A stretch of DNA of 64,000 nt. Origin: M3007 sp037445225 (GTDB taxonomy: Bacteria; Bacteroidota; Bacteroidia; Chitinophagales; Saprospiraceae). The DNA is taken from the NCBI GenBank assembly GCA_037445225.1, contig JBBIKW010000008.1, forward strand, positions 62,001 to 126,000, read 5' to 3'. Position numbers and translations under genes: made by a program. Below, in pieces: positions 50,471 through 59,037 of this stretch. Numbering within the stretch: the first letter of the stretch is position 1; each line of letters starts with the position of its first letter. The notes under the pieces are model-generated. The model was not told the origin of the DNA. It searched no databases and was given only the letters and a program-made list of their open reading frames with translations.

Positions 50471-50650
50471 ATGGCTAAGAAAGTATCAAAAAACGCGCGT
50501 GTTGCCGAGCGCTCCGCCAATGTCGGAAGTGGTAAAGACCATGTAAAAGTGGTAAAAGCCATTAAGGATCCCACTACAGGCCGCTACACCTATAAAGAGA
50601 TGATTGTCCATAAGGACAAGGTGAAAGATTTCTTTGCCGACGTAAAGTGA
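50471..50650 (+). CDS. DUF4295 protein, probable Bacteroidota ribosomal protein bL38
   Basis: A 59-residue, very basic protein: MAKKVSKNARVAERSANV, then GKDHVKVVKAIKDPTTGRY and YKEMIVHKDKVKDFFADVK. It fits DUF4295, a short family found in Bacteroidota directly after rpmB and rpmG. A Flavobacterium ribosome structure described an extra 50S protein named bL38; from memory this is the DUF4295 product, but I cannot verify that here. In other Bacteroidota ftsY often comes next; here the cluster ends at two hairpins. Confidence 0.85.
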   Translation: MAKKVSKNARVAERSANVGSGKDHVKVVKAIKDPTTGRYTYKEMIVHKDKVKDFFADVK

Positions 50651-50710
50651 TGGCTCCAGGGGCTTGGTCGCTCATTGGCATGACCGTGTTGTCCTTTACG
50701 CTATCTTCGA

Positions 50711-50739
50711 CCTCCTGAAAAAGGGAGGATAAATTTTTT
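50711..50739 (+). terminator. hairpin terminator of the rpmB-rpmG-DUF4295 cluster
   Basis: A 5-bp CCTCC/GGAGG stem (loop TGAAAAAG) is followed by ATAAATTTTTT. It lies 60 bases after the DUF4295 stop. Confidence 0.6.
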
Positions 50740-50747
50740 AATGCGCA

Positions 50748-50780
50748 AATGCCTATTCGTTGCAAAACGGATAGGCATTT
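50748..50780. terminator. second hairpin after the ribosomal cluster
   Basis: AAATGCCTATTCGT and ACGGATAGGCATTT pair over 14 bases (one G-T) around TGCAAA. The stem ends in AAA/TTT on both sides, so it may work on either strand. It backs up the hairpin just before it and leaves the metalloprotease gene isolated. Confidence 0.65.
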
Positions 50781-50943
50781 ACCCATTTGTATCGGTGTCT
50801 TTCAGAGGATAAGCGCGTTTTGCAGAAAAATTTGCCGAAGAAAGGGCCCTTCGGCAGTATCCGGTCGGTTTATTTTGCATTAAGTGTTCATTTCTTGCGT
50901 GCTTTGCAGCGGTTCTCAATTCTTCAAGACGACGTAAAATAAA

Positions 50944-53487
50944 ATGGACAGCACTTTTTGTACCCGTATTGGCTTGGCTGTTGCCTGCCTGTCGCTTACC
51001 CTTTCGCTCCTTTCCGGGCAAGCGCCTTCTCGACCCGACACGTTACCGCCCGTTACCACTTCGGTAAAGGATACCTTGCCGGAAAAAGAGCAAAAAGCGG
51101 AAAAAAAGGAGGAAAAGAAAGGCCCTAAGCCTTATCGCGAAGTAATCACTGACAAGGCGGTGAGTGCGTACGGAATGGTGGCGGTGCACCGCATCGAAGA
51201 CAAATACTTTTGGGAAATTCCCGACTCTCTCTTTGGGGTAGAGATCATGGCCATTACGCGCGTATCGCAAACGCCCACGGGTGCGGGATATGGTGGAGAG
51301 CAAGTGAACCGCCAGGTAATCCGCTTTGAGTGGGGCCCGGGCGACAAAGTCTTTATTCGTGCGGTGGCTTATCGCAATGTGAGTGCCGATACCATACAGC
51401 CTATCTACAAGGCTGTACGCAGCTCCAATTTAGACCCTATCGCTGCTGCCTTCGAGATTAAGGCCATGCGTCCGGACACATCTGTGGTCATTGAGGTGAC
51501 CGACTTTTTCAAAGACGATAATCAGGTGTTTAGCCTGCCTCCTTTGGTTAAACAGCGCTACAAGATGGGCGAACTGCAAAAAGACCGCAGCTACGTTCAA
51601 AGCATACGCCCTTATCCGATCAACGTGGAGGTGCGCACCGTAAAGACGTATAAGGTAAGCGCCCCTTCGCTGCGCGAAGAGTCGCCCGGCACGATTAACC
51701 TGTTGGGTGGGCTCAACGCTGGTGTAGTAACCTTCGAGATCAACAACTCCCTCATTCAGTTGCCTCGCCAGCTGGCCCGCAAGCGCTACTTCGATCCGCG
51801 AGTAGGTTATTTTGCAACCGGGTATCAGGTGTACGACGATAACCAACAGCGCGTTGAAGACGAGACTATCATCGTTCGTTGGCGCTTGGAACCCAAAAGC
51901 GAGGCCGACGCGCGCCGGCAGCAGCGCGGCGAGAAAATTGAACCCGCCAAACCCATCGTCTTTTACATCGACCCAGCCACACCGGAAAAGTGGCGGCCCT
52001 ATCTAAAGAAAGGCGTCGAAGACTGGCAGCCAGCCTTCGAACAAGCCGGCTGGAAAAACGCCATCATTGCCCGCGACTGGCCAGAAGGTGATACAACAAT
52101 GAGTTTAGAAGATGCTCGCTTTTCCGTAATCCGCTACTTTGCTTCCGATATCCAAAACGCTTACGGCCCTAACGTACACGACCCTCGTACAGGCGAGATC
52201 ATCGAAAGCCACATCGGCTGGTATCACAACGTGATGCGGCTGCTCAAGAATTGGTATACGACGCAAACGGCAGCAGTAGATCCTCGTGCGCGCAGCAATG
52301 AACTTCCCGATACGCTCATGGGTGCCCTCATTCGCTTTGTGGCCGCCCATGAAGTGGGCCACACCTTAGGCTTGCGGCACAACTTCGGCGCCAGTTACGC
52401 CACACCCGTGGAAAAGCTGCGCGACAAGGCTTTTACAGCTACTTACGGACACACTTCGTCTATCATGGACTACGCTCGCTTCAACTACGTGGCGCAGCCC
52501 GAAGATGGCGCTGTCGATTTGATGCCCCGCGTGGGCGACTACGACCGATGGGCAATTGAATGGGGGTACAAACCTATCTACGGAACAAAAGACGCTGAAG
52601 AAGACAGGAAGGTGCTCAACCGCTGGTACTTGGAAAAAGCAGCCAACAACCCGCGCTTGCACTTTCTAACAGAGTCAAACCCTTACGACCCGCGCGCCCA
52701 GGCAGAAGACCTCGGCGATAATGCCGTGCTGGCTTCCGAATACGGCATTCGCAACCTTAAACGCATCTTGCCCAACGCTGCTCTGTGGACGCGCGAAGAG
52801 GCGCAGACCTACGAACGCGCTCAAGAGCTGTACGACAATGTCGTGGCGCAATTCAACCGCTATATCGGCCACGTGACCAAATGGGTAGGCGGCGTATTCG
52901 AGACGCCGAAAACATACGATCAGCCCGGCATAGTATACGAAGTAGCACCTGCCGAACGCCAGCGCGAAGCAGTTGCTTTCCTGCATCAGCAGCTCTTCCA
53001 AACACCGGCGTGGCTCTTCGAACCGGCTGTCTTGCGCTTACTCAAGCCCGAAAGCGGCGTCAGCGCCTTACTCCGCCTGCAGGAAAACACCCTCAACAGT
53101 TTGCTCAGCCCACCGCGCCTACAGCGCATGTTCGAAAACGAGGCTCTGGACCCTAAGACATATACCGTAGCGCAACTTTTTGACGACCTGCGCACGGGTA
53201 TCTGGTCTGAGCTCAGCTCCCGAGAGCCCGTCAGCCTACAGCGGCGCAACCTGCAGAAAATGTTCATCGACAAGATGGGAAAGCTAATACAGCTTTCTCC
53301 TACTGCGGAGGTTCGGCAGAATACTCCCCTGTACTACTCCGATGCGCCCTCATTAGCCCTGGCTACACTAACGCAGCTGCAAGCGGAACTGAAGGTCGCC
53401 AGCAATACCGTTAGAGACGCAGCTTCTCAACGCCATTACCTCGACTGCTTGCGCCGCATCGAAGCGGTCTTGGCCATTGAAAAATAA
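50944..53487 (+). CDS. secreted zinc metalloprotease, DUF5117/DUF5118 type
   Basis: An 847-residue exported protein with a signal peptide (IGLAVACLSLTLSLLSGQA, cleavage near residue 26) and a Pro/Lys-rich linker. The zinc site is AAHEVGHTLGLRHNFGAS, HExxHxxGxxH with His469 and Glu470, a metzincin form, followed by the Met-turn-like SSIMDYARFNY. Regions before it match the DUF5117 part (VEVTDFFKDDN, RKRYFDPRVGYF, FYIDPATPEKWRPY). The family is common in Bacteroidota and its substrates are unknown. No T9SS signal is present, so it should stay in the periplasm. A single-gene unit. Confidence 0.9.
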   Translation: MDSTFCTRIGLAVACLSLTLSLLSGQAPSRPDTLPPVTTSVKDTLPEKEQKAEKKEEKKGPKPYREVITDKAVSAYGMVAVHRIEDKYFWEIPDSLFGVEIMAITRVSQTPTGAGYGGEQVNRQVIRFEWGPGDKVFIRAVAYRNVSADTIQPIYKAVRSSNLDPIAAAFEIKAMRPDTSVVIEVTDFFKDDNQVFSLPPLVKQRYKMGELQKDRSYVQSIRPYPINVEVRTVKTYKVSAPSLREESPGTINLLGGLNAGVVTFEINNSLIQLPRQLARKRYFDPRVGYFATGYQVYDDNQQRVEDETIIVRWRLEPKSEADARRQQRGEKIEPAKPIVFYIDPATPEKWRPYLKKGVEDWQPAFEQAGWKNAIIARDWPEGDTTMSLEDARFSVIRYFASDIQNAYGPNVHDPRTGEIIESHIGWYHNVMRLLKNWYTTQTAAVDPRARSNELPDTLMGALIRFVAAHEVGHTLGLRHNFGASYATPVEKLRDKAFTATYGHTSSIMDYARFNYVAQPEDGAVDLMPRVGDYDRWAIEWGYKPIYGTKDAEEDRKVLNRWYLEKAANNPRLHFLTESNPYDPRAQAEDLGDNAVLASEYGIRNLKRILPNAALWTREEAQTYERAQELYDNVVAQFNRYIGHVTKWVGGVFETPKTYDQPGIVYEVAPAERQREAVAFLHQQLFQTPAWLFEPAVLRLLKPESGVSALLRLQENTLNSLLSPPRLQRMFENEALDPKTYTVAQLFDDLRTGIWSELSSREPVSLQRRNLQKMFIDKMGKLIQLSPTAEVRQNTPLYYSDAPSLALATLTQLQAELKVASNTVRDAASQRHYLDCLRRIEAVLAIEK

Positions 53488-53592
53488 AGCCGATGGCTCT
53501 GACGCGAACGGGTCGGCCTGGGTGGCTGGCCCGTTCGCCAAGTAGCTTTTGACTCCGAGTTTCCGCTTGCACTGACCGAAAAGATTGCGCCT

Positions 53593-54471
53593 ATGCCTCT
53601 CCGCCCTTCCGAACTCATCCTAAACCTAGATGGGAGCGTATACCACCTTCGCTTACACCCGGATCAGGTAGCGCCCCTCCTGATCACAGTAGGTGATCCA
53701 GACCGGGTAGAGCAGGTGAGCCGTTATTTCGATGCTGTAGAAAGTCGAGTGCAAAAGCGCGAGTTTATCACCCACACGGGTCGGATTGGGCAGCTGCGGC
53801 TAAGCGTAATTTCTACGGGAATAGGCCCTGACAACATCGATATCGTCGTTCAGGAGATAGACGCTTTGTTCAACATAGACCTCCACACCCGAACGGTAAA
53901 AGAGACTTTTACGCCGCTTACTTTTGTGCGCATAGGTACTGCCGGCGGCATACAGGCAGAGGTGCCCATAGATAGCTGGGTGGCTTCGACAGGAGGCATC
54001 GGATTAGACGGGTTGCTCCATGCGTATGAGGCGCCGGATCTACAGCGCCATCCTGTGGCCCAAGCATTTCACCGACACTTTGAAGCAATAGGCGGCTTAT
54101 GGGTACCGCCTTATTTTGCTTCAGCAGACCCAGCGCTGGTCTCCCTTTTTGAGCGAGATTTTCACCTCGGGTATACGGTTACCAGTGGCGGCTTTTACGG
54201 CCCCCAGGGACGTCGATTGCGAGTGGGCTTGCGGTTGCCTCGCTATTTAGACCACTTGCAAACTTTTTCCCACGCCGGGCAGCGCGTACTCAACTTAGAA
54301 ATGGAGACAGCGGCGCTCTTTGGGTTGTGCCATCTGTTAGGGCATCGCGCTATCTCTTTGAGCGCTATAATCGCCAATCGGGCACTTGGACAGTTTAGCG
54401 CTCGGCCGGAAAAAAGCGTGCAGCAGCTTATTGTGGCGGCGTTAGAGCGGCTCGTTGCCCTAGCGCCCTGA
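53593..54471 (+). CDS. nucleoside phosphorylase (PNP/UDP family)
   Basis: A 292-residue phosphorylase of the PNP_UDP_1 family. Marks are LLITVGDPDRVEQVSRYF (phosphate-binding), STGIGPDNIDIVVQEIDAL, VRIGTAGGIQ and LNLEMETAALFGLCH, the E-M-E purine/uridine-site motif. It releases ribose-1-phosphate from a nucleoside, for salvage; uridine or purine preference is not clear. The sequence around FITHTGRIG is slightly divergent. It is convergent with the SH3 lipoprotein gene and overlaps its end by 12 bases. Confidence 0.88.
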   Translation: MPLRPSELILNLDGSVYHLRLHPDQVAPLLITVGDPDRVEQVSRYFDAVESRVQKREFITHTGRIGQLRLSVISTGIGPDNIDIVVQEIDALFNIDLHTRTVKETFTPLTFVRIGTAGGIQAEVPIDSWVASTGGIGLDGLLHAYEAPDLQRHPVAQAFHRHFEAIGGLWVPPYFASADPALVSLFERDFHLGYTVTSGGFYGPQGRRLRVGLRLPRYLDHLQTFSHAGQRVLNLEMETAALFGLCHLLGHRAISLSAIIANRALGQFSARPEKSVQQLIVAALERLVALAP

Positions 54472-55482
54472 GCGCAGGTTGGTGCGCGCTTGCCCCCGAA
54501 GCAACATCGAACACCGCAAGCGCAGCGCCGACCGCTCCTGTTCGGTCAATCCTAAGGAAGTGTCGGCCAAGATGCTGTCGATCTCCGCCAGGATGCGCTC
54601 CAGCGGTTGCCAGTAGGCGCGCTCACCGTCGAGAATATCTTCAAGGATGAGGTTCCGGAAGTGGTCGATCTCCGCCTGGAAAAGCGACGCCCGTACGCGC
54701 ATTTGCGCCAGGGAGTGGAGCGTTGCCCGATGATGGCCGGCACCGAGATTGCTGGCGCTCTCGGTCCAGCTGAGGGGAAAGACCCAAACGGGTAATGGCG
54801 ACTCCATGCTGTCGATGGGATAGATCGTCAGGGCGAGGCGAGCAAAGAGGTCATCCTGTTCCCCTTCGGTTTGAGCAGCTGCTTGGGCAAACCGAGTAAA
54901 GTCCACGGCGATGCCGCCTCGATATCGCCGTAGGTAACTGAGGTAGGGGTCGAGCCAGCGCAGGCCGGGCCGGGCATCGGGGCTTGGTCGTCGTAGCCCA
55001 TAACGCAGCCCGAAGAGTAGGCTATCGCGCAGCCCAAGGCCGATGCGAAAGTGTTGAGCCAAGGTCGTGTCGGTCTGTGGTCTCTCTTCAGCCCAACGGC
55101 GAAGACGCAGGGCTAATGCCCGTCCGAAAATAGCCTGTAACCGCTTATCGCACCGCCAACGTTGGAAGGCATCGGGGGCGGTATCCGGTTGGACAGCGCC
55201 GCCGAATACCCATCCTGTTTCTCCGCGCAAAGTGCGTACGCGTAACCAAGGCTCCCACAGCAAGGTATCGCCCCATAGGATGCCCGATAAGTAAGGACTG
55301 ACTTCGCCCATGTCAAAAAGAGAAGTACCCGCCTCCATTAAACACACCACTGCACTGCCTTCGTCAGCAGCATGCCGAAGCGGCGTGGGCATCGTTGTTG
55401 TAAGACCGGGACGAGGCGTGCGGTCACAGGAGCCACCAAAAACAGCCGCCATAGCGGCAAAAACTATAACGCGAAAAATCAT
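54460..55482 (-). CDS. SH3-domain lipoprotein
   Basis: A 340-residue lipoprotein. The signal peptide ends in FGGSC with Cys19 as the lipid site. Residues about 40-95 look like a bacterial SH3 domain (AVVCLMEAGTSLFD, WLRVRTLRGETGWVFGG), a fold that often binds peptidoglycan peptides. The rest is Arg/Leu-rich, helical and not recognised; no catalytic motif is seen. Its end overlaps the nucleoside phosphorylase gene by 12 bases. It is transcribed alone, and faces a 384-base empty stretch upstream. Confidence 0.75.
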   Translation of the reverse strand: MIFRVIVFAAMAAVFGGSCDRTPRPGLTTTMPTPLRHAADEGSAVVCLMEAGTSLFDMGEVSPYLSGILWGDTLLWEPWLRVRTLRGETGWVFGGAVQPDTAPDAFQRWRCDKRLQAIFGRALALRLRRWAEERPQTDTTLAQHFRIGLGLRDSLLFGLRYGLRRPSPDARPGLRWLDPYLSYLRRYRGGIAVDFTRFAQAAAQTEGEQDDLFARLALTIYPIDSMESPLPVWVFPLSWTESASNLGAGHHRATLHSLAQMRVRASLFQAEIDHFRNLILEDILDGERAYWQPLERILAEIDSILADTSLGLTEQERSALRLRCSMLLRGQARTNLRSGR

Positions 55483-55866
55483 GTGGTATCAAAAGGCGTT
55501 AAAATTTCCATCTTTCCCGTTTCTTATCGCACCATATCGTATATTTTTTTTATTTAAACATAGAGGCAGTGTTTCCTTTTAAACTTTTTCTCTGCGCGCC
55601 TCGGTATCCTCTTTAGTGAGGTATTCACACCGCAAAGAGCACAAAGAAAGGCATCTTCCGAGCCCTTCATAAAAGCGGCTGTAACTTTAGGTTCCCTCAC
55701 TTTTTGTTTTTTGCACAAGTAGAAAAAAGCACCTCAACGTTCCCTATTTAACTTTGTAGCTCATGTTCTCTCTGAAAAGGCCATTTTTTGACGATATGTA
55801 CTCCTATTTGTTTTTGAGTCGAGTAACCATAATTTTTGAGCCTTCGACGAACAAGCACCTGCCCGT
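55483..55866. other. 384-base intergenic region
   Basis: AT-rich, without a reliable gene. It holds one TAACTTTG (55749-55756, plus strand), a candidate -7 element for the epimerase gene, and a 34-codon frame that starts 6 bases after it and overlaps the epimerase ATG. A TTG at the right distance was not found. No tRNA or hairpin terminator was recognised. Confidence 0.4.
55749..55756 (+). promoter_or_regulatory. candidate -7 element upstream of the GDP-mannose epimerase gene
   Basis: TAACTTTG matches TAnnTTTG. It lies 110 bases before the epimerase ATG; a matching -33 element is not seen. Confidence 0.4.
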
Positions 55867-56916
55867 ATGAAGACAGCTTTGATTTGCGGCGCAGGAGGTT
55901 TTATTGGTAGCCACCTGGCTCGGCGTTTAAAAGCAGAAGGTTACTACGTCCGAGGCGTCGACCTGTACTACCCTGCCTTTTCACCTACGGCTGCCGACGA
56001 TTTTATCATAGGCGACCTACGCCAACCTGAAGTGTGCCGGCGTGTACTTGACCATTCCTTTGACGAGGTGTACCAGTTGGCGGCCGACATGGGCGGAGCA
56101 GGGTACATCTTTACCGGCGAAAACGATGCCGCCATCATGCATAATTCGGCGCTCATCAACCTGAACATAGTGCCGCTGTGTGTGCAACAACGGGTCGGCA
56201 AGGTATTTTACTCCTCATCGGCCTGCATATATCCGGCCTACAACCAGCAAGACCCAGACAACCCGCGCTGCAGTGAGGAGTCTGCCTATCCGGCACAGCC
56301 CGACAGCGAATACGGATGGGAAAAGCTGTTTAGCGAGCGCCTCTACCTGTCGTTTGCCCGCAACTACGGCTTGAAGGTTTATATTGCGCGCTTCCACAAC
56401 ATTTATGGGCCGGAAGGCGCTTGGTATGGCGGTCGAGAAAAAGCACCGGCGGCTCTTTGTCGGAAAGTAGCAGAGGCGCCCGAGGGTGGAGAGGTCGAAA
56501 TTTGGGGCGATGGCCGGCAGACGCGCTCTTTCTTATACATCGATGAATGTATCGAAGCCATACGCCGTATGGTGGCTGCCGACTTTCCGGGCCCATTGAA
56601 CATCGGATCGGATGAGATGGTTTCCATCAACGACTTAGCACTGAAAATCATCCGTATCTCGGGAAAGTCGCTTCGCTTGAAACACGTCCCCGGCCCTGAA
56701 GGAGTGCGCGGAAGGAACTCCGACAATACGCTCATAAGAGAGGTACTTGGATGGGTCCCTCATTATGCCTTGGAGAAGGGCCTTCAAAAAACGTATGCTT
56801 GGATAGTCGGGCAGATAGAGGCAGTCAAAAAGCAGAATATACTCCAACAACCGTTGCCTTTCGAGGCGAACGGCGTAAGGATGCATTGCAATGGAGCGGT
56901 GTGTCGAAACGAGTGA
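55867..56916 (+). CDS. NAD-dependent epimerase, GDP-mannose 3,5-epimerase-like
   Basis: A 349-residue extended short-chain dehydrogenase. The N-terminal NAD motif is GAGGFIGSHLA, and the active-site pair is in SSSACIYP and YGWEK (Tyr-x3-Lys). The block QLAADMGGAGYIF and FHNIYGPEGAWYGGREKAP are close to GDP-mannose 3',5'-epimerase, which makes GDP-L-galactose and GDP-L-gulose. In bacteria this could supply a rare sugar for surface polymers. No GDP-mannose pathway gene is next to it; murQ follows by 20 bases, but likely because of a short gap rather than a shared pathway. Confidence 0.85.
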   Translation: MKTALICGAGGFIGSHLARRLKAEGYYVRGVDLYYPAFSPTAADDFIIGDLRQPEVCRRVLDHSFDEVYQLAADMGGAGYIFTGENDAAIMHNSALINLNIVPLCVQQRVGKVFYSSSACIYPAYNQQDPDNPRCSEESAYPAQPDSEYGWEKLFSERLYLSFARNYGLKVYIARFHNIYGPEGAWYGGREKAPAALCRKVAEAPEGGEVEIWGDGRQTRSFLYIDECIEAIRRMVAADFPGPLNIGSDEMVSINDLALKIIRISGKSLRLKHVPGPEGVRGRNSDNTLIREVLGWVPHYALEKGLQKTYAWIVGQIEAVKKQNILQQPLPFEANGVRMHCNGAVCRNE

Positions 56917-56936
56917 TAGAAAAAACTGGGACGATT

Positions 56937-57743
56937 ATGGATTTGATCACCGAGCAGTCTTCGCCGCACCGGCATCTCGAAACCCTGAGCACCCGCGAGT
57001 TACTGGAGCGCATCAACGCAGAAGATAAGACGGTGCCTTGGGCGGTAGAACGCGCCTTGCCGCAGATTGAAGCGCTGGTGGAAGCCTTAGTGCCGCGCAT
57101 GCGGGAAGGAGGGCGCCTCTTTTACATCGGAGCCGGTACAAGTGGGCGGTTGGGCATCGTAGATGCCTCGGAAATACCGCCTACTTATGGAGCACCACCC
57201 GGATGGGTTATCGGCATCATTGCGGGTGGGGATACGGCTATCCGAAAAGCGGTGGAGGGAGCCGAAGACAGCACCACTCAAGCCTGGGAGGACCTGTGTG
57301 CCCACCAGATCGATGAACAGGACTTTGTCATAGGCATTGCCGCTTCCGGCACTACGCCCTACGTCGTTCATGGTTTGCGCGCTTGTCGTTCGCGAGGCAT
57401 CCCAACCGGGTGCATCACCTGTAACCCAGGAACCCCCATCTTAGCCGAGGCGGACTACCCGATCTTGGTGGTCGTTGGACCAGAGTTTGTGACCGGGAGC
57501 ACGCGCATGAAAGCGGGCACCGCCCAAAAACTGGTGCTCAACATGATTTCCACGACAGCCATGATCCGACTGGGACGCGTACAAGACAACAAGATGGTGG
57601 ATATGCAGCTGAGCAACCAAAAGCTCATTGCCCGAGGCACGCGCATGGTAGCCCAAGCCACAGGTTTAGAAGAAGCGTCGGCCCGTGCGCTACTGCTCCA
57701 ATACGGGAGTGTCCGCGAAGCTATTGCGGCTTTTAAACCTTGA
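56937..57743 (+). CDS. murQ: N-acetylmuramic acid 6-phosphate etherase
   Basis: A 268-residue SIS-domain enzyme of cell-wall recycling. It splits the lactyl ether of MurNAc-6-phosphate into GlcNAc-6-phosphate and D-lactate. The start MDLITEQSS fits the family; an upstream in-frame extension runs inside the epimerase gene. Marks are FYIGAGTSGRLGIVDASEIPP cut by family spacing, KAVEGAEDS, IAASGTTPYV and STRMKAGTAQKLVLNM. It lacks the longer C-terminal part of E. coli MurQ (298 residues) but keeps the catalytic glutamate region. The end overlaps lpxK on the other strand by 11 bases. Confidence 0.94.
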   Translation: MDLITEQSSPHRHLETLSTRELLERINAEDKTVPWAVERALPQIEALVEALVPRMREGGRLFYIGAGTSGRLGIVDASEIPPTYGAPPGWVIGIIAGGDTAIRKAVEGAEDSTTQAWEDLCAHQIDEQDFVIGIAASGTTPYVVHGLRACRSRGIPTGCITCNPGTPILAEADYPILVVVGPEFVTGSTRMKAGTAQKLVLNMISTTAMIRLGRVQDNKMVDMQLSNQKLIARGTRMVAQATGLEEASARALLLQYGSVREAIAAFKP

Positions 57744-58800
57744 ATTGGAGCAAAAAACGGCGGATCTCCGCCTGAAACGCCGCTTCGTCATCGCGGTCAA
57801 ACACGACGCGTACGGGCAAAACAAATATAGGAAGCTGGTGTTTCCAAAAATAGTCGGCGTAGCGCTCTAAACGCGTGGCATCTTTCTCTGTAGTCAGCAA
57901 TAGTTTGCGCTGCCCCGGAATAGCCTCGAAGCGACGGCGAATATCCTCCAAGTCGCTTTCCGTGAAATAATGGTGGTCGGCAAATTCAAAGGCATATACG
58001 GCGCGCAGCTGGGTGCTGAGGTATTTCATCAGATAATCCGTGTGGGCAATAGCGCTTACCAACAAAGCATCGGTGTGCGGCTCCAAGATATACTGCACAT
58101 CGGGGCGCAGAAGGTCGTAGGGCTCCTCGTATCGGTAACGCGAGAAAAACAGGCGTTGACGCGGTAGGGGCGATATTTCTCCCTTCATAGCCGTACGCTG
58201 TGCCTCCGAAAGGTCGGGGGGGCATTTCGTCACGATGATGATATCGGCGCGCCGATAGCTGCTTCGCCCTTCCCGCAGTCGCCCTGCAGGCAATAGCCAA
58301 TCGCGCGTGAAGGGGCGTTCGTACTCGGTGAGAAGGATATTTAGCCCCGGCTCAATTGCCAGGTGTTGAAAAGCATCGTCCAACAGTATACATTGGATTT
58401 CAGGGTTCCGGCGAAGCAACTCAGGGACACCCAACACGCGGCTCTCGCTCACGCTGATGGGCACGTTAGGGAACTTGCGCTTAAACTGAAGCGGCTCATC
58501 GCCTACCTCCTCGGCGGTATCGACAACGCTAACGGGTCGATAGCCTTGTGTGCGGCGGCCATAGCCCCGGCTAAGTACTGCTACCTCGAGGTATTGATCC
58601 AACCAACGCACCAGATATTCGATGTGCGGACTTTTTCCCGCTCCTCCTACGGTGAGGTTTCCCACTGAGATGATGGGAATGTTAAAGCGCGTTCGCTTGA
58701 GTACGCCTATGCGGTAAAGCGCGTGGCGTATTTCTACGGCAATGCCATACAACAGCGAGAAGGGCAAAAGCAGCAGCCGGATAACGATATCCTCAGACAT
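57733..58800 (-). CDS. lpxK: tetraacyldisaccharide 4'-kinase LpxK
   Basis: A 355-residue inner-membrane kinase that phosphorylates the 4'-position of the lipid A disaccharide. An N-terminal membrane helix (IRLLLLPFSLLYGIAVEI) is followed by the modified Walker A GNLTVGGAGKSPHIEYLV and later DDAFQH and PAGRLREG. The ATG of MSEDIV is chosen; an earlier GTG lies inside the tRNA-Phe terminator. The lipid A pathway confirms a Gram-negative envelope. It overlaps murQ at the 3' end. Confidence 0.93.
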   Translation of the reverse strand: MSEDIVIRLLLLPFSLLYGIAVEIRHALYRIGVLKRTRFNIPIISVGNLTVGGAGKSPHIEYLVRWLDQYLEVAVLSRGYGRRTQGYRPVSVVDTAEEVGDEPLQFKRKFPNVPISVSESRVLGVPELLRRNPEIQCILLDDAFQHLAIEPGLNILLTEYERPFTRDWLLPAGRLREGRSSYRRADIIIVTKCPPDLSEAQRTAMKGEISPLPRQRLFFSRYRYEEPYDLLRPDVQYILEPHTDALLVSAIAHTDYLMKYLSTQLRAVYAFEFADHHYFTESDLEDIRRRFEAIPGQRKLLLTTEKDATRLERYADYFWKHQLPIFVLPVRVVFDRDDEAAFQAEIRRFLLQFKV

Positions 58801-58808
58801 ATTCAGCA

Positions 58809-58842
58809 CAAAAAAGCCCGAAGGAACTCCTTCCTTCGGGCT
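58809..58842 (-). terminator. rho-independent terminator of tRNA-Phe
   Basis: On the minus strand a 12-bp stem (AGCCCGAAGGAA / TTCCTTCGGGCT) with loop GGAG is followed by TTTTTTG. It lies 21 bases after the tRNA. Confidence 0.85.
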
Positions 58843-58863
58843 CGCACCGATTGATTAGCGATG

Positions 58864-58936
<73 letters not shown>

Positions 58937-58954
58937 CAATGGCCGATGCGGCTG

Positions 58955-58986
58955 CAAAGATAGGCTGCCTCTCTTCAAACCGACAA
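58955..58986 (-). promoter_or_regulatory. Bacteroidota promoter of tRNA-Phe
   Basis: On the minus strand TTG (58984-58986), a 21-base spacer and TATCTTTG (58955-58962) fit the consensus. The tRNA begins 19 bases later. Confidence 0.75.
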
Positions 58987-59037
58987 GCATTTTTACTTTT
59001 TTTTGCAAGAGGATAACTGCCATAATTTCGCGCTGAA

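Noticed and set aside
55590..55660. Possible hairpin (CCTC...GAGG) in the intergenic region before the epimerase gene
   Set aside because: The stem is only 4-5 bp with no T-run, too weak to call a terminator.
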